Source: Candidatus Bathyarchaeota archaeon
GTDB lineage: Archaea; Thermoproteota; Bathyarchaeia; Bathyarchaeales; Bathycorpusculaceae
DNA: 64,000 nucleotides
Direction of reading: 5' to 3'
NCBI GenBank assembly: GCA_026014615.1
Contig: JAOZHZ010000028.1
Coordinates: 248,001 to 312,000 of the forward strand
The first letter of the stretch is position 1; every line of letters starts with the position of its first letter. Below, one piece after another: positions 38,201 to 48,688 of the stretch. Below the pieces are notes generated by a model. It was not told the DNA's origin, searched no databases, and saw nothing but the letters and a program-made list of their open reading frames with translations. A program made the translations under genes and the position numbers.

Positions 38201-38954
38201 CCTGATCAACGGTGCCGCCGACGATGAAACTTGTGCCTGTGATGCCGCGTTCCTTGAACATTGGCCAAGCAACACTGTAATCAGTAACGTGGCCGTCATC
38301 GAAGTTGAAAGTGACAACGGCTATGGTGCCATCGTAGGCATCGTAAGCTTGGCGCATCGTCATCACGGAAAGCTGTCCTGAATTCTGTAACTCAACTGCG
38401 TAATCAAGAACTTGTTCCAGCAATTCGGGTGTAATATCCCAGGGTCCGGGAGAATCCACTATTTGATGCGTAAACAGGTTCAGCAACCCTTTTTCCTGAA
38501 CAGTAACATCGATGAGAGATTTGATTTGGCTAAATGTTGAGTCTGCTTGCATACTTAAGGAGCCTAAAGAATACCAGTCGGATACGGGGTACGTTTCAGG
38601 GTTATTGCCGTTTCCAGCTCGTCTTCCGCTCAACCGGTGATTTTCCAATGCGCTAATAACTCGGCTGTCAAAGTCACTATTCGGGTAAGCCAAATGCAGC
38701 GGCGGCGGCAAACCATATGATTGAAAACGTTCATCAATTATCGTAAGTTCATTTAAGATTTCTTCATCCGTTAACTCCGTAAGGCTTGAATGCGTGTAGG
38801 TGTGGTCTTCAAAATTCCATGCAGGAGAAGATACCTGACCAGCTTTTGCCGTAGGAACCAAGACAGGAAGACAAAAAACACTAAACACTAAGAGGGTAAC
38901 AAAAACGATGCTTGCGGCATTGTTGGCCTTTTTAGAAATTGCAGATAAAATCAT
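35265..38954 (-). CDS. Giant surface protein with permuted polysaccharide deacetylase motifs
   Basis: About 1229 residues. Signal peptide (about 1-38), then a region with NodB-type motifs in unusual order: first [11 protein letters not shown] (metal-binding His pair, motif 2) and [13 protein letters not shown] (motif 3), and only after about 160 residues [12 protein letters not shown] (motif 1) and [13 protein letters not shown]. Several Ig-like beta domains follow, then four or more InlB-type repeats ([17 protein letters not shown] and relatives, about 875-1080), a Thr/Pro/Ser stalk and a C-terminal helix with tail LKKR. Probably acts on or binds polysaccharide outside the cell. ATG 38954 has GGTGA seven bases upstream. 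Confidence 0.85.
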   Translation of the reverse strand: MILSAISKKANNAASIVFVTLLVFSVFCLPVLVPTAKAGQVSSPAWNFEDHTYTHSSLTELTDEEILNELTIIDERFQSYGLPPPLHLAYPNSDFDSRVISALENHRLSGRRAGNGNNPETYPVSDWYSLGSLSMQADSTFSQIKSLIDVTVQEKGLLNLFTHQIVDSPGPWDITPELLEQVLDYAVELQNSGQLSVMTMRQAYDAYDGTIAVVTFNFDDGHVTDYSVAWPMFKERGITGTSFIVGGTVDQGSPAYLNWGMIREMAQLVPGPQTWSVSIEIHDSFGGVIDPPPGQLNVDGSLTISATPDEGCYFDGWAYDDIFFIRDNPLTLLPQDPEVQHKIAAFFEPNLYTIAVTQSASGKIIPGTTTVFYGGSQDFLIKPDNGYHIESITVDSKQVEVTSPAGQTVSFTDVQSDHTLTATYASNTLIAEVSAPTLSADSVTVDTPVTATVTVSGSEDTPQGFVNFQVSTDDGSTWSTFAFDKPLDGDGLASASYTPPTFGIHLLRAVYNGDSKYAPDTLSSSAASLMVYPADDKLSVSVIPTGGPLDVGQSRTFNAFVFGGTSPYSYEWYLNDEKLSDVTTSNFEFSPIVVGDYAIYVIVSDGDSDTATSNTALGTVNTELSAPTISASSETVDQGQSSTLTVTDLSGGSLPYAYRWWVKAPDSDNFAPIWGATSETYAFHTDASTAAGLWRFKLQVTDQAEMTKASNVIEVQVKAVAEVYQVTFAQEGLPSETLWSVTFKEETKSSTSSTIVFSDVEEGSYPWSTSTDVSGEAGVRYKASITSGTIEVPSQTTQSITYQTQYQVTFNVNPSSTGTTTPSGTDVWVNAGDLPVSATANSGYKFESWTKTGDITIASPSAASTTATLNGPGTLQANFKSTGGGTPYVPPPAAPPKYTITVLETANGTISPSGAVKVSSGSSQSFTIKPNGGYHVVDVLVDGKSVGAVTTYQFSNVQTAHNISATFAINTYIINATASADGAVSPSGSVNVTYSSNQTFTIKPNTGYTISNVTVDGVPQGAVVNWTFSNITESHTISASFELTNFTITASVEGSGGQISSFGNVSVNFGEKPSFTLVPDAGYTILDVRVDGKSVLDNIAESTYTFSPIAESHTIVASFTKVTPTPTPSATPKATATPTPTPSPTPTPSPTPTLTTTPTPSPTPTSSPNQTHQPTSTPSASPTSPTQTPTPTPNENNTDSLPSWVIYVIAGVTAASAIGVATVVFLKKR

Positions 38955-38972
38955 CTTTAATTCACCAATCAT

Positions 38973-39487
38973 GTTTCACCAAAATGCAGTTACTTCAAAA
39001 CTTGGTATTCTCAAAACTGGCGTTAAATAGTTAAAGCTGACTCCTTTTGTAAACAAAACAAAATGTGTGGAAAATTGACTGAATTTTTTATACACAAAAA
39101 CCACCTGACTTTGAATACTACCTCTATTGAAAAGTTTTTAAGATAATGTGACTGCCACAAGACAACAACAAATGTTTAATTTCAAGAAGCCTGATTGGCA
39201 ACAAAAAATGTTACCGCTCCGCAAAACCGAAGCGCTCCTTCGAAGTGGGTGTCCACGAATCAATTTGGAACCGGTAGGATTCTCTTCATAATTTTGGGGT
39301 GGAAAAAATTGAAAGCGGGCAACAGACATAAAGGCTAGAACGCGTACATAGATTAAGACAAAGAGTCTAGCCATTGCTTTCCTGCCATACAGATACTGAA
39401 GGTAAAGTATTCAATCTTTGAGAGCGCTTTTCGCGTTGGTTCGCAGAAGGGGAATTTTGGTGATGAACACAAAAAAGGATTGTTGAT
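38973..39487. other. Intergenic region between divergent genes
   Basis: About 515 nt. AT-rich near 39075-39105 (TTTTTTATACAC) gives a possible promoter for the minus-strand giant gene. GAGAGCGC and AGAAGGGG stretches precede the GT4 gene. No gene is supported; a minus-strand open frame of 78 codons here has no ribosome site or protein-like pattern. Confidence 0.4.
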
Positions 39488-40657
39488 ATGATTAGAAGAT
39501 TTTCTTCCGTTAGCACCAGTCACACACGTGTAGCTTATCTAAGCACGTATCCTCCAAGAGAATGCGGCATAGCCACTTTTACAAAAGACCTCATAGACGC
39601 CGTCGATGAAGTTAACGGGTACAGATCAACGGTTATCGCCATAAACGAGAAAGGGGCAATCTACGATTACGACCGACGAGTAAAATGGACTGTTGAAGGT
39701 GATTCAGCACAAAGTTACGTTGAAGCAGCCGAGTACATTAACTCATCTAACATCGAGTTAGTCAATATTCAACATGAATTTGGGCTTTACGGAGGCGAAT
39801 GCGGAGAAGACATTAAAGTATTCATGGAAACCGTCCAGAAACCAGTTGTAACGACGCTCCATACCATACATGACAGTTTCAGCCCAAAAGCCTTAGCTGT
39901 ACTGAAATACGTTTCAGAAAAAAGCGCAGCCATAGTCGTCATCACTCATACGGCAACTAAACTGCTCAGAAAACAGGGCATTCGCTACAAGAACTGTCTG
40001 GTTATCCCACACGGCTGCCCAAACATTGAATTCACCGACAACGATTCAGCCAAGGAATCATTAGGTTTAAAGAACCGTTTGGTTGCCTCCACGTTTGGGC
40101 TGATAAGCAGCGGCAAGGGCATTGAGTATGCAATTCGTGCTCTTCCTAAAATTGTGGAAAAGGAACCTCGACTTCTCTATTTGGTTATCGGGCAAACACA
40201 TCCTGAAGTTCGAAAACACGAAGGTGAACGGTATCGGAACAAGTTAATGACGCTGGTAAACGATTTGGGTTTATATGAACACGTTAGATTCGACAACAGA
40301 TACCTTTCTAAACGGGAATTAATTAAGTATCTTCAGGCAACCGACATTTATTTGACTCCTTACGTTTCGCCTAACCAGATTAGCAGCGGCACACTCACCT
40401 ATGCTTTGGGTGCAGGGAAAGCTGTAGTTTCTACGCCTTACTTTCATGCTCAAGATACTTTAGCGAATAACAGGGGACTTTTCTTCAAGTTTAAAGACCC
40501 TGACTCCATAGCGGAAAGTTTAGCTGTACTGTTAGATGATAATCTTCGTAGAGCCATCCAAAAAAGGGTATACAAGTACAGCAGACGTTTCTTGTGGACA
40601 AATGTTGCCAAAAACTACGTTAACCTCTTTAACAAAGTAACCAAAACTAAAGGATGA
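39488..40657 (+). CDS. Family 4 glycosyltransferase
   Basis: A 389-residue GT-B enzyme transferring sugar from an NDP-sugar donor to an unknown acceptor. N-terminal Rossmann half begins [22 protein letters not shown] and has [16 protein letters not shown]; the C-terminal half has the GT4 donor site ([17 protein letters not shown], then [21 protein letters not shown]), with the usual acidic loop position occupied by Asn/Gln. Predicted cytosolic. It leads the mannoside cluster and stops 7 nt before the next gene. Confidence 0.9.
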   Translation: MIRRFSSVSTSHTRVAYLSTYPPRECGIATFTKDLIDAVDEVNGYRSTVIAINEKGAIYDYDRRVKWTVEGDSAQSYVEAAEYINSSNIELVNIQHEFGLYGGECGEDIKVFMETVQKPVVTTLHTIHDSFSPKALAVLKYVSEKSAAIVVITHTATKLLRKQGIRYKNCLVIPHGCPNIEFTDNDSAKESLGLKNRLVASTFGLISSGKGIEYAIRALPKIVEKEPRLLYLVIGQTHPEVRKHEGERYRNKLMTLVNDLGLYEHVRFDNRYLSKRELIKYLQATDIYLTPYVSPNQISSGTLTYALGAGKAVVSTPYFHAQDTLANNRGLFFKFKDPDSIAESLAVLLDDNLRRAIQKRVYKYSRRFLWTNVAKNYVNLFNKVTKTKG

Positions 40658-40664
40658 ATTCAAG

Positions 40665-41756
40665 TTGGTTTATCCCCCCCCTATAAAACTTGATTTCCTC
40701 AAAGTGCTCACAGACGACACTGCACTTGTTCAGCACTCAAAATATGCTACCCCTTACCGAAAAGAAGGCTACACAACTGACGACAATGCAAGAGCCCTGA
40801 TTGCCTGCACCAAGCATTATTCGCTGTCCAAAAGTTTAGCCGCACAAAAACTGGTAGATACTTACTTAGGCTTCTTATGTTACATGCAGAGGACAGACGG
40901 TAAAATGCATAACTTTCTTGGCTATAACAGGCAGTTCGCTGACGCGGTCGGTTCTGAAGACTGCATAGGACGAACCATCTGGGCGTGCGGTCACTGTTTG
41001 GATTCAAAACTGCCCCAAGAAACGAATCTGGTTGCCAAAGAAATTTTTGATAGGGCGTTTAAGTGGGCTTCAACTTTTTCTTCACCCAGAGCTAACGCGT
41101 TTTCCATTATGGGTCTGTTTCACTATCAGAAAGCTCACCCAAATGATCCAAATATCTCGCGGAACATGCGAATTTTGGGGGACCAACTGCTTAGACTATA
41201 CGAGAAGGAAGCGTTACCTGATTGGCAATGGTTTGAACCCTACTTGACCTACTCTAACGGGCGCCTGCCGCACGCGCTTTTTCTGGCATACGAAAACACC
41301 AAAGAAGAAAAGTACCTGCAGGTTGCCTGTAACTCTTTAGATTTCGTGCTGCAGGTTCAAATGGTTGACGGAGTTTTTGCGCCTATTGGCAATCGAGGCT
41401 GGTATATGCGAGGCAAAGAAAGGGCAATCTACGACCAGCAATCAATTGAGGCTTCAAGCATGACGGAAGCAGCTATCGCCGCATTTCAGAGTACAAGCAA
41501 AGAAGAATATCGGCAAGCGGCTTCTCGGGTTTTTGACTGGTTTTTGGGTGGGAACCTGAAAGGGGTGAAGGTTTATGATTCCGTAACGGGTGGTTGCTGT
41601 GATGGGATAACGCCTCAGGGGCTTAATTTGAATAAAGGGGCTGAATCGACTGTGGCGTATCTTCAAGCCCATTTAGCCCTAGAAGAAGCTACTTTACTTC
41701 CGAAAGGTTTTGAGCAGGTCAAAAAGACGCCGTTTGCAAAGACCCAAAAAACCTAA
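40665..41756 (+). CDS. (alpha/alpha)6-barrel glycosidase-like protein
   Basis: A 363-residue cytosolic, helix-rich protein of the glycosidase type with repeated helix pairs ([57 protein letters not shown]). The layout resembles barrel glycosidases and epimerases found beside GT4/GH130 genes. The TTG start follows GGATGA of the upstream gene. Substrate is unknown; a mannan-related role is suggested by its neighbours. Confidence 0.75.
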   Translation: MVYPPPIKLDFLKVLTDDTALVQHSKYATPYRKEGYTTDDNARALIACTKHYSLSKSLAAQKLVDTYLGFLCYMQRTDGKMHNFLGYNRQFADAVGSEDCIGRTIWACGHCLDSKLPQETNLVAKEIFDRAFKWASTFSSPRANAFSIMGLFHYQKAHPNDPNISRNMRILGDQLLRLYEKEALPDWQWFEPYLTYSNGRLPHALFLAYENTKEEKYLQVACNSLDFVLQVQMVDGVFAPIGNRGWYMRGKERAIYDQQSIEASSMTEAAIAAFQSTSKEEYRQAASRVFDWFLGGNLKGVKVYDSVTGGCCDGITPQGLNLNKGAESTVAYLQAHLALEEATLLPKGFEQVKKTPFAKTQKT

Positions 41757-41832
41757 CGCCCCTGAGCGGTCGGAAGTTTGTTTATTAATTTGGAGAACCA
41801 GAGTATATACATAGACTAGGAGTTCTTTTGAA

Positions 41833-42210
41833 ATGTTACTGGCTCACCATATTATGTTGAAGGAAGTTATCACAGCGACAAGCGATATATCTATTCAAGA
41901 ATGCATTGACTTGCTTTTCAAACGACACGTGGGATCAGTAGTTATAGTTGATGAATCTCAACGGTGCATCGGTATATTCGCGGAACGTGACGCCATAAGA
42001 GTTGTTGCCCAGAAAGTGCCTTTGGATGCCCCTGTTAGGGGGGTCATGACTAAAAAAGTTTTTACAGTTAACGAAAATGCCACGTTTGAAGAAGCAAAAA
42101 GCATCATCGACCTTCACGGAATCAGACATTTGCCCGTTGTGGATTCGGAGGGGAAACTGGTAGGTTTAATATCTGTTAGGTACATAATAAACGAATTCTT
42201 CGGGATGTAA
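41833..42210 (+). CDS. Two-CBS-domain protein
   Basis: A 125-residue protein of two CBS repeats (about 10-65 and 70-125), with VVIVDESQRCIGIFAERDAI and LPVVDSEGKLVGLISVRYII. It probably binds AMP or ATP and regulates a partner enzyme. Lying within the GT4-GH130 cluster, it may sense the energy charge for mannoside metabolism; that is inference. A TATA-like AGTATATACAT is about 35 nt upstream, so it may also have its own promoter. Confidence 0.88.
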   Translation: MLLAHHIMLKEVITATSDISIQECIDLLFKRHVGSVVIVDESQRCIGIFAERDAIRVVAQKVPLDAPVRGVMTKKVFTVNENATFEEAKSIIDLHGIRHLPVVDSEGKLVGLISVRYIINEFFGM

Positions 42211-42240
42211 CGTTAGCTGTGCTTTGGATGTGAACAGCGG

Positions 42241-43134
42241 ATGAAAAGATACAATCATAATCCCATTCTTGAACCCATAGGTAGGCATGCTTGGGAGTCG
42301 CGTTTAGTCTTCAACGCAGCTGCATTTGCAGCGAACAGCCGTGTTCATATTCTTTACCGCGCCATGGGCGACGACAACGTTTCCCGCATAGGTTACGCGT
42401 CATCCTCAGATGGCTACAATATTGACGAACGGTTGCCTCTTCCTGTTTTTATTCCGTCAAGCGACAACGAGCAAGACGGCTGTGAAGACCCCCGTTTAAC
42501 CTTGATTGATAACAAACTGCTCATGCCGTACACGGCGTTTGGCGTCCACAGTAAACACCAAGTCTACCAAATCGGAATAACCTCCATAGACTTGGAGGAC
42601 TTCTTGAATAAACGCTGGCGTTGGGGTGAAAGGCATCTGGCTTTTCCAGGAATCCACAACAAGGATGCGGTGTTATTTCCTGAAAAGTTCAACGGCGACT
42701 ATGTAATGTTCCACCGTTTAGAACCTGACTTATGCATAGCCCGCTCCGATGACCTGCGCCGCTGGTACGACTTAAAATTCGTTTTGGGTCCAAGAGTAAA
42801 CAGCTGGGATTCTTGGAAAGTCGGCGCTGCAGGTCCGCCGTTCCTGACAAACGAAGGTTGGCTACTGATTTATCACGGAGTCAGCAATGAACGAGTCTAC
42901 GCTTTGGGCGTGGCTTTGCTTGACAAAAACAACCCTGAAGAAGTCATTTACAGGTCGGAAAAACCTATTTTGACGCCTGTGGAGCATTATGAGCGGTTCG
43001 GGAAGGTTCCTAATGTGGTTTTCAGTTGTGGGCAAGTTATGCTTGACGATGAACTTCTGGTTTATTACGGCGGAGCAGACACCGTACTGTGCGTAGCTTC
43101 TTATGAGTTGGGGGAGCTGCTGCCAAAAAAGTAA
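42241..43134 (+). CDS. GH130 mannoside phosphorylase
   Basis: A 297-residue five-bladed propeller enzyme. GH130 marks are HNPILEP at the start, FNAAAFA, LYRAMGDD, GCEDPRLT (Asp/Arg of the active site) and AAGPPFLTNEGWLLIYHGVS. The family cleaves beta-1,4- or beta-1,2-mannosides with phosphate to give mannose 1-phosphate. The gene follows the GT4 and CBS genes. Which linkage is cut cannot be read from the sequence. Confidence 0.92.
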   Translation: MKRYNHNPILEPIGRHAWESRLVFNAAAFAANSRVHILYRAMGDDNVSRIGYASSSDGYNIDERLPLPVFIPSSDNEQDGCEDPRLTLIDNKLLMPYTAFGVHSKHQVYQIGITSIDLEDFLNKRWRWGERHLAFPGIHNKDAVLFPEKFNGDYVMFHRLEPDLCIARSDDLRRWYDLKFVLGPRVNSWDSWKVGAAGPPFLTNEGWLLIYHGVSNERVYALGVALLDKNNPEEVIYRSEKPILTPVEHYERFGKVPNVVFSCGQVMLDDELLVYYGGADTVLCVASYELGELLPKK

Positions 43135-43291
43135 TTCTGGGGAACTTTTTTCAGAAACGAAAGAACGCTCATTTATTATAATAAAGTGGGCTAGTCGCAA
43201 AAGATATGCACTCGTTCTCCTTTAGTCATATCGAAAAAGTTGCCTTTTTGCTCATAAAAAGAAACAAAGAATTTAGAAAGTTTGGGTGTGT

Positions 43292-44041
43292 TTAGGGTAG
43301 CACAGTGGTTATGGTTGCTTCCGAAGCAAAGGTTCCAGTTAAACGAGTTGCTTTAGTGCCCGTTATATTCCATATTGAACAGGTGACATACACGTATGCG
43401 TCGGATACCTCGCTATCAAAAGTTATCTTTGCACCCGAAGGCAAGCTCGGCATAGTTTCTATTTTGTCTGTGTCATCGTTATCGTCAGTTTCTTCAAACA
43501 TTATCGATAAAGCCGGAAGAGTGAATGGTAACGAATCGTTAGCTAAATCCAGAGGGAGCGTTATTTCTACTGGCGCAGTTAAATTAACAAAGAGTGCGTT
43601 ATCCTCATCGCCATCATCTTCGTCATCAAAATCATCATCGCCTAACCACACCTCAAAATCACTGGTGTTAACTAGTATCACGTTTTCGTGATCTGGCGGG
43701 GTCCAAACTGCGGTGCCGTTATAAACCGCCTTGTTGAAATCTAATGATTCTTCATTGTTTGTGATGATTGCAACTGGCACGGGATCTGAAGTGCCATTCG
43801 GCGAAGAGAGGTACAAGTAATCTCCACTTCCCGATGAACCGCTTCGAACGTGGACTGCGAGTATGCTAATGTTGAATGATTCGCCCGAAGGTTCAACATC
43901 GACGGTTCCATAGCTGCCGCGGTCAGTATACGTTCCGCTGTTTGTTGTGTCCTGAGCGAAAACTGGCCCAGCCAAAGCCAAGGCAATAATTACTGATAAA
44001 CAAAACGCCAGAGCATCTCCAAAAATGCGGTGCTTTCTCAT
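43292..44041 (-). CDS. Asp-rich secreted protein
   Basis: A 249-residue exported protein. Signal peptide about 1-29 (ends GPVFAQD), followed by beta-rich sequence with acidic runs (DDDFDDEDDGDEDN and EETDDNDDTDK) suited to calcium binding. There is no membrane anchor, so it is probably secreted. Function unknown. ATG has GGAGGTGA upstream. Similar AT-rich blocks lie at both ends of the gene (see findings). Confidence 0.7.
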   Translation of the reverse strand: MRKHRIFGDALAFCLSVIIALALAGPVFAQDTTNSGTYTDRGSYGTVDVEPSGESFNISILAVHVRSGSSGSGDYLYLSSPNGTSDPVPVAIITNNEESLDFNKAVYNGTAVWTPPDHENVILVNTSDFEVWLGDDDFDDEDDGDEDNALFVNLTAPVEITLPLDLANDSLPFTLPALSIMFEETDDNDDTDKIETMPSLPSGAKITFDSEVSDAYVYVTCSIWNITGTKATRLTGTFASEATITTVLP

Positions 44042-44170
44042 GTTTTCACCTCCAATTCAAAATTCTTTAGAATAATTTTTTCTTAAGCGAAAAGTGTTAA
44101 AGGCTGTTTATAATAATAAATGTGGGATAGTTGCTTTTGCTAGTCGCACACGCCGTCGGGAGTGGTCTGA

Positions 44171-45005
44171 TTGGCGGAGAAAAGTATACAAAAAGTTCTT
44201 TGGGATTTTGGACTAACAAAAAAGGAAGCGGAAATTTACGTTTTTTTTAGCAAAGCATGGTGCTCTGAAAGGTGGGGAAGTTGCGCGACGAACCAGAACG
44301 AACAAAGCTGAAGTTTACCGTATTCTGAAAAACCTTCAATCGAAAAACGCTGTAGAGCATACTTTGGAGTCGCCTGCTCGATTCGCGGCGGTTCCCCTTG
44401 AAACAGTCTTAGACATGCGTATCCACGTTAAATATGAAGAAGCCGCATTAATAGAGAAAACAAAAAAAGACATACTGACCAACTGGAGCAAAATTAACAA
44501 ACCCGAACTTGCCCCCCAAATAGAAAAGTTTGCTGTGGTTGAAGGAAATGACAAAATCTTTCCCAAAATTGCCCAGATGATAACTGAAACTAAAACTCAG
44601 TTGTCAACTGTTTTGCCGATTTCAGGTTTGGTGCAAGCTGACCTTTTTGGGCTTCTTGATTTAATTGTCAGTCACCCATTGAAATCTACGCTTAACATTC
44701 GTTTTCTAACTGAATTATCCACGCAAGATACTGAAAAAGTGAAGGTGCTTCTTAAACAGATACCAGACGGCAGATTTGCTTTTAGGATAAGACACCCTGA
44801 CGCGGATTTGAGGATGTTTCCAAAAATGGTCATAAGAGACAATGAAGAAATAATGTTTTTTATAACCCCCAAAGCAGCCACACGTTTGTCCGAACAGGAA
44901 AATGTGTGCCTTTGGACAAACTGTAACTCGCTTGTGCAGACTTTTTCAGATGTTTTCGAGGAGTTATGGCAAAACGCAACCGACTTCAAGAGCGTCATGC
45001 CGTAA
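44171..45005 (+). pseudogene. TrmB-family regulator with +1 frameshift in a T8 run
   Basis: The TTG start at 44171 has GGGAG eight bases before it. The N-terminus reads SIQKVLWDFGLTKKEAEIYV and then meets eight T's at 44241-44248. With seven T's it would continue FLAKHGALKGGEVARRTR, a normal winged helix, and join the downstream frame (NKAEVYRILKNLQSKNAVEH) that runs to TAA 45003-45005. As given, the frame breaks in the middle of the HTH. A one-base insertion in a homopolymer is a classic sequencing error, but a real mutation is possible. Confidence 0.75.
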
Positions 45006-45071
45006 TCTGAATCTACCAAAGTTTCAATTAGAGACAGTTAACAAACAGCGCATTTAACACACTAAGTCAGT

Positions 45072-47948
45072 TTAGCCAAACCGTTTGCCCAGCGTCTTGC
45101 GTTCTTCTTCCAATACTAATTCGTAGAATTTGTCTGTTGTTTTAGGTTCCTTTTCCAGTACGCCCGCGATGTTTGATGCCATAACTTTTCTAGCGCTTAA
45201 CGCTACCGCGGCGGGTTTCCCGTACTTCTCAATCAGCTTAGCTGTATCCACCGCGATATTCCGCAGTCGTTCCTCGTCTTTGGTTAGTTTTTCGCCGTGT
45301 TTCTCGATAAGCGGGTCAGCTTTTTCTTCTTCAACCTTCAACAACCCCAACGCTTGGCTACCGCACCTTGGGCATTTGGGGTTAGCAGGCAAATCCGCAA
45401 CTCGCAGCATCTCGGAGTAGCTCCAGCAGTTCGTGCAAATAAAGTTCCCTGTTTCGTTCAGAAGTCTAGCTTTGGCGGATTCTACAAGGACGGCGCGCAT
45501 GCGTTCAGGAGGGATAAGGTCGGTTTTCATGCTGACACGTTCGATGCCAGTTCTAGCTACTGGCGTGGCGATGCCTTGATTATCAACAGGTACCAGTTGG
45601 ATTTCGTTGTTGTCGATTTGACGCAGGACCCGAACTAAGTCGTTGGCGTCAAGGTCCTTGGTGAAAATCTCTTTTAACCCCTCCTCGTAGATGGGTGTGC
45701 CTTCGAAGCTTTGGATGAGTTTCTGCAGGCTCACGTTGCTAAAGTCTGCCCACTTCTTCAGGGCGCCAAATCTGCGGGCAACGTGGATGACGCGGCGTTT
45801 GAACAAGCCCGTTTTGATGGCGGATTTTGTCAACGTTTCCTTAATTACCTGCTCAGGCATGGCTTTCAGTTCACTAAACACTTCGACAAGGCGGATTGCG
45901 TCGGCGCGTCCCATAGTCTGCACGAAAATGCGGTAAGGATCATGCTGCACCACGATACCAAAGCCAAGTTTATCGCTGAGAACCTGCCCCAGAAGCTGCG
46001 CCAACGCGCGGTTGGTTAGGCTGCCGAAGTTGCTGTGGATGATGACGAATTCGCCCCAGTCCTCGAAAACTATGCGGCTGGGCGTCGGCATGGGAATGCC
46101 CAAGTTGACCTGCTCTACGGTCTCGGTTAAGGAACGCATTATGGTTTCTTTGTCCGCAGAAAACTCTTCCGAAAGTAACACGCTGGTTTGCTCCACCGAA
46201 AGCCCGCTTTGCAGTTTTTCTTCTACGAAACCGCGGACTCTCGCTACTTCCTGTGCTATCTCGTAGGGCACGGGAATTTCTTCACCTATCCAGCTGGGGA
46301 TAGAGCCGCTGGGGTCTTCGACAGAGCGCACATACACTTTGTCTTCGGTTACGTGGGCGATTTGCCATGGGCTTCCGCGGATAATGAATTTAGTACCTAC
46401 CTTGCCGTACTCCGCCATGAACGCTTCATCTAAAACGCCGATGCTGCTGTCCGTGGACTGGTCGATTACGAGGAACTGCTTCTCCACAGGAATCATCGAG
46501 AGATTATCAAAATAGTACTCAAAAAGTGCCTTGCTTCTAGATGGCTTAAGCACCACTTTATCCTCAAAGCTGACCCACGCAAGCCGCGGAAAACGCGTAT
46601 GCATATACTTGAGGACCTTCTCAACATCGTTCATGTTTAAATCTGCGTATGGGTAGGCGTTTTGGCAGACCGTCAAGATTTCATTGAAGGCTAACCGCCG
46701 AGTTTTCAGAAGCATACCCGCAATTTGATGAGTCAAAGCATCATACGGCTTAGGCGGAACCACCACAGTCTCCATCGTTTCTTTCAAAGCACGTCGTGCA
46801 ATGACGAGGGCTTCAAGGGTATCGTCGCTGTCCATACCGATGATTATGCCCTGTGCGACGTGACCATAACTATGCCCTGCCCGACCAACCCGCTGGATGA
46901 GCCTTGTGACCTGACGCGGGCTCATGTATTGTATGACCAAGTCGATTCTGCCTATGTCTATGCCCAATTCGAGGCTGCTGGTCGCGATTAAGCCTTTGAG
47001 TTCGCCGCTTTTCAGCCCCGTCTCCGCCGCTATACGGCTCGGTTTAGCTAAGCTGCCGTGGTGAATGCTGACGGGAAAATCTATATCCCACACTTTCAGT
47101 CGGCTAGCCAACACCTCGCTGATGGAACGGGTGTTCGTGAAAAGCAAAACCGACTTGTGCTTGACCATATAGTCGCGGATAATCCGCAGCCTAGCCGCAA
47201 CCTCAGGGTGTGTAAACAGCTTTCCCGCCAAACGTGCGTCCTCTTCGTTGGGCTTAGGGTAAAGAATCTGCAGTTTAACCATCTTCGCAACCGAGACACG
47301 AATAATTTCCACGGGGCGTTGTGAGCCTACGAGGACTTGGGCGACTTTCTCGGGGCTGCCTATGGTGGCGGATAACCCGACCATCTGGAAGTCTTTGCCT
47401 ATGAGGTTTCGGATGCGCTCCAACGCCAAGGACAACTGGCTGCCACGTTTGCTGTCGGAAAGCTCATGCACCTCATCAATCACGACCCACCTCAGACTTT
47501 GTAGAGATTGGCGAAGCAGCCACCCCGACAGCATAGCCTGAAGCGTCTCAGGCGTCGTAATCAAGATGTCAGGGGGACTTCTGGATTGACGCAGCCTCTC
47601 TTTGGTCTCTGTGTCTCCATGCCGCACCGCCAGCCTGATGTCCAAATTGTTGCACCACCACGTCAACCTGTCCAGCATGTCACGGTTCAACGCCCGCAAC
47701 GGCGTAACATACAACACCTTAATTCCAGGCGATTTAGGCGCCTGCAGAAGCATACTCAAAACCGGCAGGAAAGCCGCTTCAGTTTTACCCGTGGCAGTAG
47801 GCGAAATTAGTAGAACGTTTTTTCCTTCCAAAATTTTAGGGATGGTTTTTTCTTGGGGCTCCGTAGGTTTAGGAAAACCTTTCTGTTCCACTAACCTTCG
47901 AACGGGCTTTACAAGTAACTCAAAAACGTTCTCAGAAGCTTCCTGCAA
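45072..47948 (-). CDS. lhr: Lhr-type ATP-dependent DNA/RNA helicase
   Basis: A 958-residue SF2 helicase of the Lhr family, unwinding DNA or DNA-RNA hybrids during repair. Walker A SPTATGKTEAAF (residues about 49-60), DEVH box (VVIDEVHELSD), motif III GLSATIG and motif VI QRVGRAGHS are present, followed by a winged helix and beta-rich Lhr part and a C-terminal zinc ribbon (CTNCWSYSEML...CPRCGSQ) of about 25 residues. TTG start with GAGGT nine bases upstream. A decayed copy of its first 115 nt lies at about 49.9 kb. Confidence 0.92.
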   Translation of the reverse strand: MQEASENVFELLVKPVRRLVEQKGFPKPTEPQEKTIPKILEGKNVLLISPTATGKTEAAFLPVLSMLLQAPKSPGIKVLYVTPLRALNRDMLDRLTWWCNNLDIRLAVRHGDTETKERLRQSRSPPDILITTPETLQAMLSGWLLRQSLQSLRWVVIDEVHELSDSKRGSQLSLALERIRNLIGKDFQMVGLSATIGSPEKVAQVLVGSQRPVEIIRVSVAKMVKLQILYPKPNEEDARLAGKLFTHPEVAARLRIIRDYMVKHKSVLLFTNTRSISEVLASRLKVWDIDFPVSIHHGSLAKPSRIAAETGLKSGELKGLIATSSLELGIDIGRIDLVIQYMSPRQVTRLIQRVGRAGHSYGHVAQGIIIGMDSDDTLEALVIARRALKETMETVVVPPKPYDALTHQIAGMLLKTRRLAFNEILTVCQNAYPYADLNMNDVEKVLKYMHTRFPRLAWVSFEDKVVLKPSRSKALFEYYFDNLSMIPVEKQFLVIDQSTDSSIGVLDEAFMAEYGKVGTKFIIRGSPWQIAHVTEDKVYVRSVEDPSGSIPSWIGEEIPVPYEIAQEVARVRGFVEEKLQSGLSVEQTSVLLSEEFSADKETIMRSLTETVEQVNLGIPMPTPSRIVFEDWGEFVIIHSNFGSLTNRALAQLLGQVLSDKLGFGIVVQHDPYRIFVQTMGRADAIRLVEVFSELKAMPEQVIKETLTKSAIKTGLFKRRVIHVARRFGALKKWADFSNVSLQKLIQSFEGTPIYEEGLKEIFTKDLDANDLVRVLRQIDNNEIQLVPVDNQGIATPVARTGIERVSMKTDLIPPERMRAVLVESAKARLLNETGNFICTNCWSYSEMLRVADLPANPKCPRCGSQALGLLKVEEEKADPLIEKHGEKLTKDEERLRNIAVDTAKLIEKYGKPAAVALSARKVMASNIAGVLEKEPKTTDKFYELVLEEERKTLGKRFG

Positions 47949-48437
47949 TCAGCTTTAACCTCTACGGGACACCAGTAAAGCAGAAAATCAACGGTAAAAG
48001 CATTTTGGAGACACCAACAACTTTAGGCATAATGACGTCCCGTAAACCTTAACACCATTCTTCCTTTTCGCGAAAGACGTTGGGCTTTTGACCTTCAGTA
48101 GCAATATTTGTGTGTGCCTTGTATTTTTGTTTAAATATCTACAAGAGTGCTGAACAGTCAAAAGCACTAATGCGGGACAAGATTAAAGGGCTTATTCAAT
48201 TCTACAGGGTATATTCTCCTTATCTCTGGCTGAGGTTTTTGATAGATACCCAGAATTTACGGTTAACTGATTATCACTCTGATTATTTTCTTGAAGTGTT
48301 TGTATTGTTCGAAGTAAGGTACAATTTGTGCCCGAATTGGGTCTGAATCGTCCAAAATCTCTTATCGATATGCAGAGTGCTGTAAATCACCGATAAAAAG
48401 GGCTGAAAGAAATGTTAAAACCATTAAGTTTAGAAAA
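47949..48437. other. Intergenic region, no gene supported
   Basis: About 490 nt. It contains the Lhr promoter side and a plus-strand open frame of 78 codons (48110-48346) with no ribosome site and aromatic-heavy, non-family composition. Confidence 0.4.
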
Positions 48438-48661
48438 ATGGGTACCGTCGTACTGTTATCCGCTTCAATGCTTTCGATGCTGGTGTTGGTACAACCTGCT
48501 CTTGCTAAACCCAAACTGCCCGACCTCCCAAGACATCACTGTATAACAAACTTACGTTATGATTAAGCATCAATCAAAAAGACGCACTCATTATTTTAGA
48601 CGTTAGAAACGAAAATGAATACAACCTTAACCATTTGTACGGGCTTCATCGCAACAAATAA
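48438..48661 (+). pseudogene. Secreted rhodanese-like gene remnant
   Basis: ATG 48438 begins a signal peptide (LSASMLSMLVLVQPALAKP). After LPDL the frame shifts (DITV-stop-QTYVMI), and then again, leading to DALIILDVRNENEYNLNHLYG, the rhodanese-domain start. It ends early at 48659-48661. In homologues, DITVEQ would be expected where TAA stands (GAA to TAA). At least two indels and a stop show that it is a ruin. It adjoins another broken gene. Confidence 0.6.
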
Positions 48662-48688
48662 AAGTGTACAGGAGGTAAAAATACTGGG

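Noticed and set aside
39138-39374. Minus-strand frame in the gap before the GT4 gene
   Set aside because: Cys/Phe-rich, non-globular composition with no start context.
48110-48346. Plus-strand open frame of 78 codons before the rhodanese ruin
   Set aside because: No ribosome site; composition is aromatic-heavy, and it overlaps no family pattern.
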